Source: a virus. Taken from it: a stretch of 64,000 nucleotides of DNA. The stretch covers positions 62,001 to 126,000 of IMG/VR virus record IMGVR_UViG_3300029922_000013; one strand, written 5' to 3'. A program made the translations under genes and the position numbers. The notes under the pieces were generated by a model. It worked only from the letters and a program-made list of their open reading frames with translations. It was not told the origin of the DNA and did not search any database. Below, in pieces: positions 23,829 through 32,739 of this stretch (within the stretch, counting starts at the first letter, position 1; every line of letters starts with the position of its first letter).

Positions 23829-24752
23829 ATGATTAAAGTTGATAGACCTACACCAGATAACAAAAGAATAAATCACAAGGATTCCTTTGAAGAATGCTAC
23901 CTCCGTCATCAGTATATACGTAGAGCTAAACATAACCCCACCATAGACGAAATGAAGCCCTATAATCATATTATAGAGAACTTTGCTAAAAATACCTATT
24001 TTGTGTACAAGAGCCTTTTCATGTTGGTTGGACTAGATTTGGACGATGTTACTAACGCCGCCCAGGTTCACTTGGTTAGCTATTTAGGTTTATTTGCTAT
24101 AGAACGTAAACCAGAAAAGTTGGCAAACTTTAAGCGTACTTTTAGAAGTCATAACTCTATAGTTTGTAAAAAAGAAGACATTCTAAATAAGAATAGAGCA
24201 GACTTCACTTGTTTTTTGAAACAACGCCTAGAGGACATGGTTAGAGTGTGTCGTCAAAAAGCAAGGAATATTAAAGGTTTGCATTCCGAAGAATTCATTG
24301 TTTTTTCAGGCACGAAACAACCCCCTAAAGATATTGAAGATTTGTTGGAGAATCATAGCAAGCACGGGTACAAGTCGTTGGGAACTTCTGCTTTCAAATC
24401 TCTTAAAAAGAAGATGAAAAATAAACAAGAAGGTCCTGTTTATCTAGACGACGGCGTTTGGTACGTTTGTGTGCCGATCAGAAAGAAAACACTGTCTTTT
24501 ACAGATTTTACTTGCAATAATGCAGATCCCTATGATAATCTACACAACATGACTCCCGAAGAAATTTTCGAGCGATCGGAATCAAGAAATTTTTGCAAGG
24601 ATAACTATTCGGAATTTAACTCTATTCCTGACAAGGATAAGATTAAAATTGTTAGATCTTTTGTTGAAGAAAATAAAGAAAATAAGTTTCTTAAAGAAGA
24701 AGTCGATACAGCCAAGAGACTTTTGGAGAATCTAAATGTCACCAACATTTGA
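23829..24752 (+). CDS. Hypothetical protein, faintly sigma-like
   Basis: 307 residues, basic. A segment at about residues 45-80 (YKSLFMLVGLDLDDVTNAA then HLVSYLGLF) has the spacing of sigma region 2.1-2.2, and a later FTCFLKQRLEDMVR could be 2.3, but the match is weak and no region 4 is seen. The C-terminal 60 residues are Lys/Glu-rich. It could equally be an unrelated DNA-binding protein. Overlaps the next gene by 17 bp. Confidence 0.55.
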   Translation: MIKVDRPTPDNKRINHKDSFEECYLRHQYIRRAKHNPTIDEMKPYNHIIENFAKNTYFVYKSLFMLVGLDLDDVTNAAQVHLVSYLGLFAIERKPEKLANFKRTFRSHNSIVCKKEDILNKNRADFTCFLKQRLEDMVRVCRQKARNIKGLHSEEFIVFSGTKQPPKDIEDLLENHSKHGYKSLGTSAFKSLKKKMKNKQEGPVYLDDGVWYVCVPIRKKTLSFTDFTCNNADPYDNLHNMTPEEIFERSESRNFCKDNYSEFNSIPDKDKIKIVRSFVEENKENKFLKEEVDTAKRLLENLNVTNI

Positions 24753-25266
24753 TGAAATAGTCAGGGCTTGGATACTTTTCTATGACGATCGTTTGCCCAA
24801 GGAAAGAAAAGATCGAATTAAAGCCTTTATAACTTTGTTGATTAATCTAGAGAAACATAGTTATACAAAAGAAGATTTGAATCTTTCAAAAAAAGAAAGA
24901 ATCGTCAGAGCTTGTGTAAATCCTTTCTACAAAAACGCTAAGCTTAAGCCATGGATGGCGCTTAACATGGATCTTTTGGAAAAAGCCATAGATTTACATT
25001 ATCCTGTAATGGAGATTGAAGAAGCCATACTAACTCCTGAACAGGATGCTAAACTCGATAATATGAAACGAAGAGCTGAGGAAACTAAAGCTCTGAGAAC
25101 TGCAGATAATTCTGAGTCCGAATATAATGACGGGACAATTGATTTAGCACAAAGTTTGCCAAATATGGGCGATGAAATAGAGCTTACACAGGAGATGTTA
25201 GACGCTATGGATGGTCCGGACGTAGTCTACGATGAAGATTTCGAAAAGAAATTAGGACTCAAATAG
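24736..25266 (+). CDS. Hypothetical protein, possible helicase partner
   Basis: 176 residues. Helical, basic first half (to about residue 95) and an acidic second half with many Asp/Glu. No motif recognised. Its stop abuts the DnaB-type helicase ATG, so a helicase loader or accessory role is a reasonable guess from position alone. Confidence 0.6.
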   Translation: MSPTFDEIVRAWILFYDDRLPKERKDRIKAFITLLINLEKHSYTKEDLNLSKKERIVRACVNPFYKNAKLKPWMALNMDLLEKAIDLHYPVMEIEEAILTPEQDAKLDNMKRRAEETKALRTADNSESEYNDGTIDLAQSLPNMGDEIELTQEMLDAMDGPDVVYDEDFEKKLGLK

Positions 25267-26424
25267 ATGAGTCAAGATGTTAATAAGCCCAAAAGTGAAG
25301 CTCTTCAGAAGTTACAAGAAGTTCTGGAACGAGATAAAGAACTCGATCTAAGAAAAAAAGAACTTCAGGAAAAAAAATTGTTAGTCGAAACCTATAGGTA
25401 TACTAACGAACTTGAAAAAATTACTAAAAATGAAGCCGACGTTAATCGGACAGATAAAGTCAATGTCGGTATAATGTCCGATGAAGAAATCGAAGTCATT
25501 AAAAATAAAAATCGTGCTTATTTAGAAAATGCAAAAAATGGTATGGACTTTCTAAATGCATGCTTTCGTAAACCGGTCCCATGTTGGGCCGGTAATGTTA
25601 TTCTGGTGGGTGGCAGAACCGGAGGTGGCAAATCATCAGCATCTGCCAATTTAATTTACACTACGATTAAACAAGTGAATCTGGTGACAGGTAAAAATCG
25701 GAAGGCTCTTATAATAAGTTGTGAAGAAGACACTCTTCAAGTTTTCAATAGACTTACCTGTCTCGTTCATGGTTGGGATTTTAATAACATTGAAGAATTT
25801 ACAGACGAACAAAAGGAAACACTGATTGAATTTTCTGGTAAATGGCCTAAAATGGGTGTCACTGTTATCGGAAAAGACGACCACGGGAGAACTGATAGTT
25901 TGGAAGGTATTCAGTCAATTTTTCAAAATCTACTGTCCTCTGGAGAACAGTATGACATGATCCTGGTGGATTATATTCAGAAGATTGTAAATAGTAAGAA
26001 ACACATGAACATGCAGCAATTTACAGTCATTAAAGAAGTTATGGGTGTTTTCGATTATTATAAAGATTTGTATCCAGCTGTCATTGTCGTAATGTCTCAG
26101 CTATCTTCTGCTAAGGCAGGAGATCCAGAAAATGAGATGGATTTTCAAGATCGGTTAAGAGGTTGCAAAGACATTATTACACCGTGTACCGTGGCTTTAG
26201 AAATGGTTCCCGACTATCAAAAACTTAGCACTAAGTGGATTATTAGAAAAAATCGTTATAAGGGGCATACCGTAGGTACATTCGTAGAAACAGCCTATGA
26301 TAGGGGTATGTTTAAGCCAATAAATGATCAGTGGCGAAAGGATGTTGCCGATGCCGCAGAAAAAGCTAGTCGTTATAACACCATCGGAAAACTTATTGAA
26401 GAGCCTAAGAAAGAAGAAAAGTGA
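25267..26424 (+). CDS. DnaB-type replicative helicase (SF4)
   Basis: 385 residues. Seen: Walker A GGRTGGGKSS at about 115-124, ISCEEDT near 152 (catalytic Glu region), Walker B MILVDYIQKI near 232, MSQLSSA near 278 (motif H3), and a RIRKNRYKG-like basic motif near 337 (here IIRKNRYKG, the arginine-finger region). Hexameric 5'-3' fork helicase. The usual DnaB N-terminal domain (about 150 residues) is replaced by a charged helical stretch of 90 residues, so primase interaction probably differs. Primase lies two genes downstream. Confidence 0.9.
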   Translation: MSQDVNKPKSEALQKLQEVLERDKELDLRKKELQEKKLLVETYRYTNELEKITKNEADVNRTDKVNVGIMSDEEIEVIKNKNRAYLENAKNGMDFLNACFRKPVPCWAGNVILVGGRTGGGKSSASANLIYTTIKQVNLVTGKNRKALIISCEEDTLQVFNRLTCLVHGWDFNNIEEFTDEQKETLIEFSGKWPKMGVTVIGKDDHGRTDSLEGIQSIFQNLLSSGEQYDMILVDYIQKIVNSKKHMNMQQFTVIKEVMGVFDYYKDLYPAVIVVMSQLSSAKAGDPENEMDFQDRLRGCKDIITPCTVALEMVPDYQKLSTKWIIRKNRYKGHTVGTFVETAYDRGMFKPINDQWRKDVADAAEKASRYNTIGKLIEEPKKEEK

Positions 26425-26723
26425 TGGAAATAACTTTTAAAGAAATCGAAATAGTTAAACTTGACTTAAAACCAGGAGATATCTTGTTGGTTAAAGTTAA
26501 AAGCGATGATATAGATGAATCAGTATTAGATCATCTGAAGAAAGGCCTTAAAAGTGCGTTGCCTGGCATAAAGGTGGCTTTATTTGGGATGTCTCTATTA
26601 GATGATATGGATTTTTCCATAGTCAGAGAAGACTCCGTGGAGTGTGGCACTCAAAGTTATTGCACAGATTGTAGTTGTGGTAAGAAAGAGCAAAACGAAG
26701 CAAAGGGAGAAGAAAATGTATAG
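26424..26723 (+). CDS. Hypothetical protein with C-terminal Cys cluster
   Basis: 99 residues from ATG 26424 (TGATG overlap with the helicase stop; a GTG at 26421 would add one residue). Seen: LKPGDILLVKV near residue 12 and a C-terminal CGTQSYCTDCSCG motif at about 73-85, possibly metal-binding. Unknown function. Confidence 0.6.
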   Translation: MEITFKEIEIVKLDLKPGDILLVKVKSDDIDESVLDHLKKGLKSALPGIKVALFGMSLLDDMDFSIVREDSVECGTQSYCTDCSCGKKEQNEAKGEENV

Positions 26724-27129
26724 CAGAGAAACTATCAATGAGCTAAATCAGTTGTCCAAGGATGTGTACGGAGCTTCTAGCAAATGGCGAAAATTGGTCG
26801 AAAGGGGAGAAGTAAGACTTCTTACAGAAGAAGAAGTTCAATACGATTCTGAAGCTAATAATGGGGAGGGTGAAAGAAAAAATATCACGGTACCCGTTAT
26901 TTATCATGGACCTAATGGCGGAAAACTTCGTCAAAGTTATATGCACCGTTATGATGAAAAAACTGTAAAAGAGCATATGCTTAATATTAAAGATCAACGA
27001 GATAAGTTCATGGAAATGATTAAGAAACAGCAAGCAGATGCTCAAGCAGCTGATGTAGCCAAGAAAGTAGAAGAAGCCAACGCGGCTGTAGCAGAGGCTG
27101 TTTCAGCAGTTTCTGGTAGTGCAGTCTGA
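26716..27129 (+). CDS. Hypothetical protein (137 aa)
   Basis: 137 residues from ATG 26716, with GGGAGAAG upstream and an 8-bp overlap; a longer frame from 26644 would overlap the previous gene extensively and has no ribosome site. Mixed N-terminal half and a long Ala/Glu/Lys helix at the C-terminus. No family recognised. Confidence 0.65.
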   Translation: MYSRETINELNQLSKDVYGASSKWRKLVERGEVRLLTEEEVQYDSEANNGEGERKNITVPVIYHGPNGGKLRQSYMHRYDEKTVKEHMLNIKDQRDKFMEMIKKQQADAQAADVAKKVEEANAAVAEAVSAVSGSAV

Positions 27130-27137
27130 TATTTAGC

Positions 27138-27166
27138 TTGACTTATAATTATATTGGGTCTAGGAT
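27138..27166 (+). promoter_or_regulatory. Sigma70-like promoter of the primase operon
   Basis: TTGACT, 17 bp, TAGGAT. Predicted start about 27173, two bases before ATG 27175. Confidence 0.6.
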
Positions 27167-27174
27167 GGTGACAG

Positions 27175-28026
27175 ATGCAAGATCTAAAAAGCCTCCTAGA
27201 CCTAATGTTTTTACCAGAAGATACGGTGGTTGTTAGTAATAATAAATTCGCTACTCATAGTGTTTCAATAGAAACCGTTTTGTCTGGAGAAGTTACCTTA
27301 GTAAGCTCTAATCAAAAGGTTTCTAATCAAATTGTTAAAACATCTGAACTAATTTTTTTAGCTATCAATCCTATCAAAGGATTTCGTTTAGATTCAAATG
27401 CTTACAGACTCCAGAATTTTCTTTTAGAATGCGATACTGGGTCCATAACTTCTCAAGTAGAGTACCTAAAAAATCTAGGTATACCATATTCTGCAATCAT
27501 ATTTAGCGGTTCCAAGTCAGCCCACATTCTAGTGGCTTTAGACACTCCTCTTGATGAAAAAACCTACAGACTTTTATATGTGTGGATACTACGTATCGGC
27601 ACACTTTTTGATCAAAATTGCAAAAATCCTTCAAGATGTATTCGTATACCGGGCGCTACACGCCCAGAAACTGGAAAACAGCAGACTCTTTTAGAACTTA
27701 AAGAAAAGGTGAAACTAGAAGACTTGATGGTGTGGCTAAATCTATATGAGCATCTAAGACCTAAAGAGCGTGAACGAAAAAGCTTGACAAACGGAGCAGA
27801 CCATGACAAACTAAGTCCATGGGTAAAAACTGCACTAAAATATGGTATAAAATTCGATAAAGGAAGAAATCACACGTGGCATAGTATATTTTGCGACTTC
27901 GCTTTAGCTGGTTATCCTAAAGATCAAGCTATCGACTTTCTAAGTGTCTACTTCGTGGAGGAATTCGATTTTAAAGAAAAAGAATGGCTTAGAATAGCAC
28001 AGAGCGCATACGACAAGCATGGATAA
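27175..28026 (+). CDS. Primase of archaeo-eukaryotic (AEP/PrimPol) type
   Basis: 283 residues. Seen: an acidic motif LLECDTGS near residue 83 in the place of the catalytic DxD/DxE, IIFSGSKSAHILVALD near 109 (the SGxxGxH nucleotide-binding motif), and SRCIRIPGATRPETG near 158 (third AEP motif with Arg-Pro-Gly), followed by a C-terminal helical domain at about 215-283 resembling PriCT. Lays primers for the DnaE polymerase. AEP primase rather than the TOPRIM DnaG type usual with DnaB helicases. No ribosome site; likely leaderless. Confidence 0.75.
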   Translation: MQDLKSLLDLMFLPEDTVVVSNNKFATHSVSIETVLSGEVTLVSSNQKVSNQIVKTSELIFLAINPIKGFRLDSNAYRLQNFLLECDTGSITSQVEYLKNLGIPYSAIIFSGSKSAHILVALDTPLDEKTYRLLYVWILRIGTLFDQNCKNPSRCIRIPGATRPETGKQQTLLELKEKVKLEDLMVWLNLYEHLRPKERERKSLTNGADHDKLSPWVKTALKYGIKFDKGRNHTWHSIFCDFALAGYPKDQAIDFLSVYFVEEFDFKEKEWLRIAQSAYDKHG

Positions 28027-28038
28027 AAGGAGGGTATC

Positions 28039-28533
28039 TTGAAAAGAGATGAAGAATTGAAAAGATTAGTCAAGTACGCTCAAGCTATGAACGTACGCGT
28101 ATCTTTTAAGCCCCAGCATAACGTGGATGCCGACGCTGATTGGACAACCGATGGAAAAGAAATAAATATCTATGATTCTTCTAAAAAATCTAAGGTATTT
28201 TTAATTTTGTGTCTAATTCATGAGATTGGTCACCATTGTCAATTTATTCACGGGAACGATAGAAAAGTAGATGCGAAATTAGATGAAGCGTTAGCTTCAG
28301 AAGAAGAGAAAAAATCTTATAGAAAAAGAATTTATGATTGGGAAGTAAAAGGGACTGGTTGGTGGGAATCTATTTACAAAGACGCTGACTTAAAATTTCC
28401 GATCTATAAACTTTATATCGAACGTGATTCCGATCTTTGGATGTACCAAACTTATTATGAAACTGGAAAGTTTCCAACAAAGAAAGACAAAAGAGAGAAA
28501 CGAAAAGAATTAAAAAGGAAATATAGACCATGA
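28039..28533 (+). CDS. Cytoplasmic zinc metallopeptidase-like protein
   Basis: 164 residues. Seen: the zinc motif CLIHEIGHHCQF (HEIGH, near residue 63) after a beta-rich N-terminus; acidic residues further on (YIERDSDLW near 134) could provide the third ligand. No signal peptide. Very basic C-terminal tail. Start is TTG 28039 with an ideal AAGGAGG site 6 nt upstream; no ATG is available there. Target unknown; it could also be a SprT- or ImmA-like domain. Confidence 0.68.
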   Translation: MKRDEELKRLVKYAQAMNVRVSFKPQHNVDADADWTTDGKEINIYDSSKKSKVFLILCLIHEIGHHCQFIHGNDRKVDAKLDEALASEEEKKSYRKRIYDWEVKGTGWWESIYKDADLKFPIYKLYIERDSDLWMYQTYYETGKFPTKKDKREKRKELKRKYRP

Positions 28534-29105
28534 GTCAAGAAAAGAAGTATCTTGAAATTGAAAGTAAGTATTCTGCTGATAACATCAGTAGGCTCGATTT
28601 TAAGTCACTTCTTTCGACATTGAATCCCAAGAACTTTCTCTATGTAGAATCTAAAGACGTGTACTACACCAAGGGTGAGAATGAGTTTCTTAGGCATAGG
28701 AACCGCCCCAATTTTGGGAGCGATGAGCGTTCTGAACTTACCTTTAAAAAGAAACACATAAGCACGAACAACATTGTCAGGACTGAAGTAAATTTGAGAG
28801 TGGACAAAAATAGTGCAGAATTAGTAGAAGCTTTTTGTAAGGGATTGGGATATGAAAAGAACTTCTCGGTGGAGAAATTTTGTGATATTTACTACTTTGA
28901 TGATGGGGACGTAGTGTACTATAGTGTTATAGATGAAGAAGGTAAAACCGCTAGTTTCTTAGAAATTGAATGCGATGAAGACGCTGATCTAACGGAAGAC
29001 CAAGCTAGAGAGGTCATCTCTAAATACGAAAAGCTTCTGGCTCCCATAGGAATTACTCCACAGAAAAGAATGAAGCTGAGTTTATTTGAAAGGTATAGAA
29101 AATGA
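28530..29105 (+). CDS. CYTH-domain phosphatase/cyclase-like protein
   Basis: 191 residues. Seen: the defining ExExK motif EIESK at residues 9-13, then alternating charged strands (FLRHRNR near 50, ELTFKKK near 68, RTEVNLRV near 82, FLEIECD near 146), which form the CYTH tunnel that binds triphosphates with metal. Family members are thiamine-triphosphatase, inorganic triphosphatase, class IV adenylate cyclase and RNA triphosphatase. Which reaction this one catalyses cannot be told. ATGA overlaps on both sides. Confidence 0.8.
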   Translation: MSQEKKYLEIESKYSADNISRLDFKSLLSTLNPKNFLYVESKDVYYTKGENEFLRHRNRPNFGSDERSELTFKKKHISTNNIVRTEVNLRVDKNSAELVEAFCKGLGYEKNFSVEKFCDIYYFDDGDVVYYSVIDEEGKTASFLEIECDEDADLTEDQAREVISKYEKLLAPIGITPQKRMKLSLFERYRK

Positions 29106-29350
29106 CTCCTGAAGAAATTGTAGGTTTAATAGGAAATATAGCCAATCGTCAAGATATTCGCGAGATTCAAGAACGACAGATTGAAGAAATTTACAGTCTC
29201 GTCAAAGAATTTGAAGATATTGCTAAGGAATGGCGAAAAGGCTATCTTGATCTAGAAATAAAACATAAAGTAAAGGTTGCCAATTTAGAGCAAACTATCG
29301 AAGAACTTGAAAAAGATTTTAAGGATCTTAAAATGGATTGGGATGAATAA
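29102..29350 (+). CDS. Coiled-coil protein (82 aa)
   Basis: 82 residues, almost entirely one or two charged helices. Overlaps the CYTH stop (ATGA) and abuts the next gene (TAATG). Function unknown. Confidence 0.6.
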   Translation: MTPEEIVGLIGNIANRQDIREIQERQIEEIYSLVKEFEDIAKEWRKGYLDLEIKHKVKVANLEQTIEELEKDFKDLKMDWDE

Positions 29351-29604
29351 TGGAAGATGAACAAAATAGTATATATAGAATAGCGGCCAAGGTGAAAAAC
29401 TTGGCTAGAGGTGATGACGCTCATCTCACGCCCGTAGGTGAAGCTATGTGTAACTACTATATTATAGTATTAAAAGATTTTTATGATTTCGCGGAAGATC
29501 TGCCAGGATCGTATAAACAAGAGCTAATAGCCTTGATAGAGCATCACTACGATATGCCTGGTAAGTTGATTAGAGCTGTAAAGCCTAAAAAATCAACTAG
29601 CTAA
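29350..29604 (+). CDS. Hypothetical protein (84 aa)
   Basis: 84 residues, helical, no motif recognised. Last plus-strand gene of the early block; its 3' end overlaps a possible minus-strand small ORF by 12 bp and meets the late transcription unit head-on with no visible terminator. Confidence 0.6.
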   Translation: MEDEQNSIYRIAAKVKNLARGDDAHLTPVGEAMCNYYIIVLKDFYDFAEDLPGSYKQELIALIEHHYDMPGKLIRAVKPKKSTS

Positions 29605-29697
29605 AGCGTCAAAGACAAATTTAACTAGCATGTATATTTCCATATAAAATACTCCTAGGAGCATCATAACTCCTAGGAATGCTAATCCGCGATTCAC
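29593..29697 (-). CDS. Possible 34-residue membrane peptide
   Basis: A minus-strand frame starting at GTG 29697, directly after the adhesin stop. One hydrophobic segment (LAFLGVMMLLGVF) and a second weaker one. Size and hydrophobicity would suit a holin-like or lysis-related peptide at the end of the late unit, but there is no clear ribosome site, so this is tentative. Confidence 0.3.
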   Translation of the reverse strand: MNRGLAFLGVMMLLGVFYMEIYMLVKFVFDALAS

Positions 29698-29698
29698 A

Positions 29699-32600
29699 TT
29701 AGTTACCGATTCTGTAGATGCTTATGGTTGCGGCTACTGGAGCAATAGTAACTGAGCTATTTTGGAAAAGAGAAACTGTATCCCCAGCATTTAGTTTTAA
29801 AATCGTACCGCCTTGAGCGTATCTATTCACTGCTTGCGTAGTTTCGGCTCTAGAACCACCCAAGAGATTGGTAGTCGGTGTAGCTCCACCAGCATTAACT
29901 GAAGCGTATCCCTCATAATTTCCATTCACAGCAAAAGCAGTCGCACTAGAAATCAAAGTACCGTCTGCATGATAAGTGCCACTTTGTGGACAAGTCCAAA
30001 CGCCAGTGCTCGTATTATACGAATTGGTGGTATCCTCGATCTTGTTCGTAAGGATAATTATTCCCGCACTCACGGAAGAACTCGTCGTGTTATACTTCAT
30101 GGCTACTGTATTGGACCCTGAAGAAGAACTTGAAGACGATCCTCCACCAGAAATGAGTTCAAACGTTACATAGTTATTCGTAGATGTATTATCTAGAGTA
30201 ATCGTGTTGCCGGTGCCGTTAGTAACTGTAAGCCACAATAAATCTCCGGCCTGAGCGTAGAAGGTCGTAGACCCATTAGGGAAAGCTCCAACTGCTGACG
30301 TAGTTTGAGCAGAGAATTCCCCAAGTGTAGATGTCGTAGAAACAGACCCAGACTGATTGGCGGTGAGCTTTATTTGCTGAGACACGGTCATAGTCCCAGT
30401 GTTTTGAGTTGTGACAATACCGGTGACCTTCCAATAACCCGTGATCGGAACCGTATATTTACCAGTACTAGTCGAATATCCTGCGTTCGTATCGTAAACA
30501 GAAGCAGAAAATATAACATTGGTTGTTGCAGTTGTGGCAATGGAAGTATTCGAAGTTGTGGCTTTTGCAGCTATAGCCCCACTTCCGGAACCTCCCCCAC
30601 TGCTTCCGCCAGTACCTGCACCGTAGAATTCTTCCACGATGATGATACCTGCAGCTCCAGTACCCCCAACATATCCAGATCCAGCACCACCACTACCGTT
30701 AGTGCCACCTGAACCAATGGCCATCGTATATGTGGGCAATGGATTTGACACAATAGCGACAGTCATACCACCGCCACCACCACCTGCTCCCGCCGCGAAG
30801 CCAGCCACGTTAGCGAGTGCACCGCTACCACCACCGCCGCTATTAGCGGTGGCATTTAAGCCGTGCCCAGTAACTGCACTAGAATTTAGTCCACCGCCAG
30901 CATAAAGTGGTGAACTACCACCTATACCTCCAGATAAAACGGGTACTGAACCTGATGTTATCACTTGTTTAGCGCCGCCAACTTGACCACTGAGATTTAA
31001 ATAACCACCGGTTCCTGCACCGCCAGCTCCGCCATCGTTTGTTCCAGCAGCACTTCCGCCCGTAGCTGATAACGAAACAGTTCCGCCAGAAAACGTACTG
31101 GTACCGCCTCCAGAACCGCCCACCGTTGATGTTGTGCCTGATCCGCCACCGCCACCACCACCGCCGACCACAGTAACCCTCAGGTAAGAAGGCGAAGGAT
31201 TGGATGGGGCCGTATAGGTAGTCCCAGACGTAAGAACTTGAACTGTTGGAGCTTGTGAGGCAGATGCGGCAGCACTAGTTCCAGGACCAACGTAGAAATC
31301 GTCAAGATACAGAGCGAATCCGCCAGCGGGACCAGCTGTTGGATTATAAACTGCTATCTGAAAACTACCCATATTTGCTGGAGTTTGGAATGATCCCGTA
31401 CAATAGCCTACACCAGAAATTTGAGTGAAATTGAATACTCCTACGGGAATGATCCAAGCATTATTTTGGAGATCGTAAATGGCTACCCCAAAAGTATTGC
31501 TAGAAGTTCCGGAAAAATTTGTGCCAGTGGAGGTCACGGCACTGTATGCAAAACTAAACTGCAAAGTTTTGGATTGATCACAAATGTTTATAGCGACAGC
31601 CGGAGAAATGTACATATCCCCAGCATTGGTAGCTCCCGAGGCAGAAAAAGACATGGAATATTGACCAGAAAGCTGGCCAGAACTTACAACTGCAGGGGCG
31701 TGAGTGTTGGCATTCGCACCAGATCCACCATTAGAAGCAGAAAAGGCAGCATTCCCCGTTCCCACAGAAGTGGGTAGATTTGTAGAACTAAGAGAGGAAT
31801 GGGCCAAAGTCCATCCACTGACGTTGTCGTCTTCGAAAGTATTTCCGATAGCCAAATAGTTTCTACCCAAAACTGGTAAGTTCAACAACTGCCAGTTCCC
31901 AGCTTGATAATCGGCTTCAAAACTTACTGAGGAAGAAGTGAACGAAGAAGTTAGAGCGATCCAAACATCTTTGTTATAGGTGACACAATTTCCGATAACG
32001 TACGGGAAACTTGCAGCCCAAGGATTTAATCCCCCGCTACTTCCTGAACCACCAGTCAGCAACCAGGCCCCATTTCCGCTATCAGCAGCAGTATCATACG
32101 TAAAGATGAAGGTACTGCCCACTGGCATTGTTACGTTTGCCCCGGTTCCAGTTAAAATGTTGGTCGGACCAGTAGGAGAATGGTTATTTACGATGGTAGC
32201 AAGATTAGAACTTTGATTTGAAATAGTGATCGTTTGTCCATTGGTACCGGTAGGAATGCCGCTAAAAGTTGTTCCAGATGCAACAGTAGTCAAACGAACA
32301 AAGTTGTAGTTCTGGTCCCCAGAAGTTAGGGTCTGATTGGTTCCGCTATAGGAAGTAGCATCAGTAAAGGCATTGATAATAGTGGAAGCAAGAGCTACCC
32401 AAACGCCATTAGTGGTCGTGTTACTTTCCAGTTTTACTATGATAGATGCGCTAGGTTTTACGGTAAAAAGAGTGGTACCGCCATTATTGTTGATAGTCAA
32501 AATTCCAGTTGAAGTATTGTAGAATTCAAACTTTGCCCCACCTGGATTGCCGGAAGGGGCAGTTGGAAGAGAAAAGGTTGTAGCGTCTGGCAACTGAAAT

Positions 32601-32725
32601 ATTTGGGTTGTTGATCCCGTTAGAATCTCAATCTGCGGAGAAAAGTTAGTAAGGGTTGTGGTACCTGCTGCTGCGGTAATAGTTGTAATTCTCTCGATCA
32701 GACCGCCATATTGAAAAGTTGCCAT
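29699..32725 (-). CDS. Tail adhesin with Gly-rich and C1q/TNF-like domains
   Basis: 1008 residues, probably a receptor-binding virion protein. Seen in order: a small beta N-terminal domain; FTDATSYSGTNQTL and carbohydrate-module-like beta regions (about 230-480, with FEDDNVSGWTL typical of a jelly-roll); a glycine-rich block at about 500-700 (runs of Gly with THYTAP-like lead-in TYTAPSNPSPSYLRVTVVGG) resembling polyglycine adhesins; and two C1q/TNF-like beta domains at about 720-870 and 880-1008 (YSTSTGKYTVPITGYWKV; YNTSTGVWTCPQSGTYHA). C1q-like heads trimerise and bind ligands. Ribosome site AGGAG before ATG 32725; TGATATATA box just upstream. Confidence 0.78.
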   Translation of the reverse strand: MATFQYGGLIERITTITAAAGTTTLTNFSPQIEILTGSTTQIFQLPDATTFSLPTAPSGNPGGAKFEFYNTSTGILTINNNGGTTLFTVKPSASIIVKLESNTTTNGVWVALASTIINAFTDATSYSGTNQTLTSGDQNYNFVRLTTVASGTTFSGIPTGTNGQTITISNQSSNLATIVNNHSPTGPTNILTGTGANVTMPVGSTFIFTYDTAADSGNGAWLLTGGSGSSGGLNPWAASFPYVIGNCVTYNKDVWIALTSSFTSSSVSFEADYQAGNWQLLNLPVLGRNYLAIGNTFEDDNVSGWTLAHSSLSSTNLPTSVGTGNAAFSASNGGSGANANTHAPAVVSSGQLSGQYSMSFSASGATNAGDMYISPAVAINICDQSKTLQFSFAYSAVTSTGTNFSGTSSNTFGVAIYDLQNNAWIIPVGVFNFTQISGVGYCTGSFQTPANMGSFQIAVYNPTAGPAGGFALYLDDFYVGPGTSAAASASQAPTVQVLTSGTTYTAPSNPSPSYLRVTVVGGGGGGGGSGTTSTVGGSGGGTSTFSGGTVSLSATGGSAAGTNDGGAGGAGTGGYLNLSGQVGGAKQVITSGSVPVLSGGIGGSSPLYAGGGLNSSAVTGHGLNATANSGGGGSGALANVAGFAAGAGGGGGGMTVAIVSNPLPTYTMAIGSGGTNGSGGAGSGYVGGTGAAGIIIVEEFYGAGTGGSSGGGSGSGAIAAKATTSNTSIATTATTNVIFSASVYDTNAGYSTSTGKYTVPITGYWKVTGIVTTQNTGTMTVSQQIKLTANQSGSVSTTSTLGEFSAQTTSAVGAFPNGSTTFYAQAGDLLWLTVTNGTGNTITLDNTSTNNYVTFELISGGGSSSSSSSGSNTVAMKYNTTSSSVSAGIIILTNKIEDTTNSYNTSTGVWTCPQSGTYHADGTLISSATAFAVNGNYEGYASVNAGGATPTTNLLGGSRAETTQAVNRYAQGGTILKLNAGDTVSLFQNSSVTIAPVAATISIYRIGN

Positions 32726-32739
32726 TTTATTCTCCTAAA

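Noticed and set aside
30590-31170. GC-rich CCACCGCC-type repeats as a regulatory or recombination site
   Set aside because: They are explained by the glycine codons of the adhesin's Gly-rich block.
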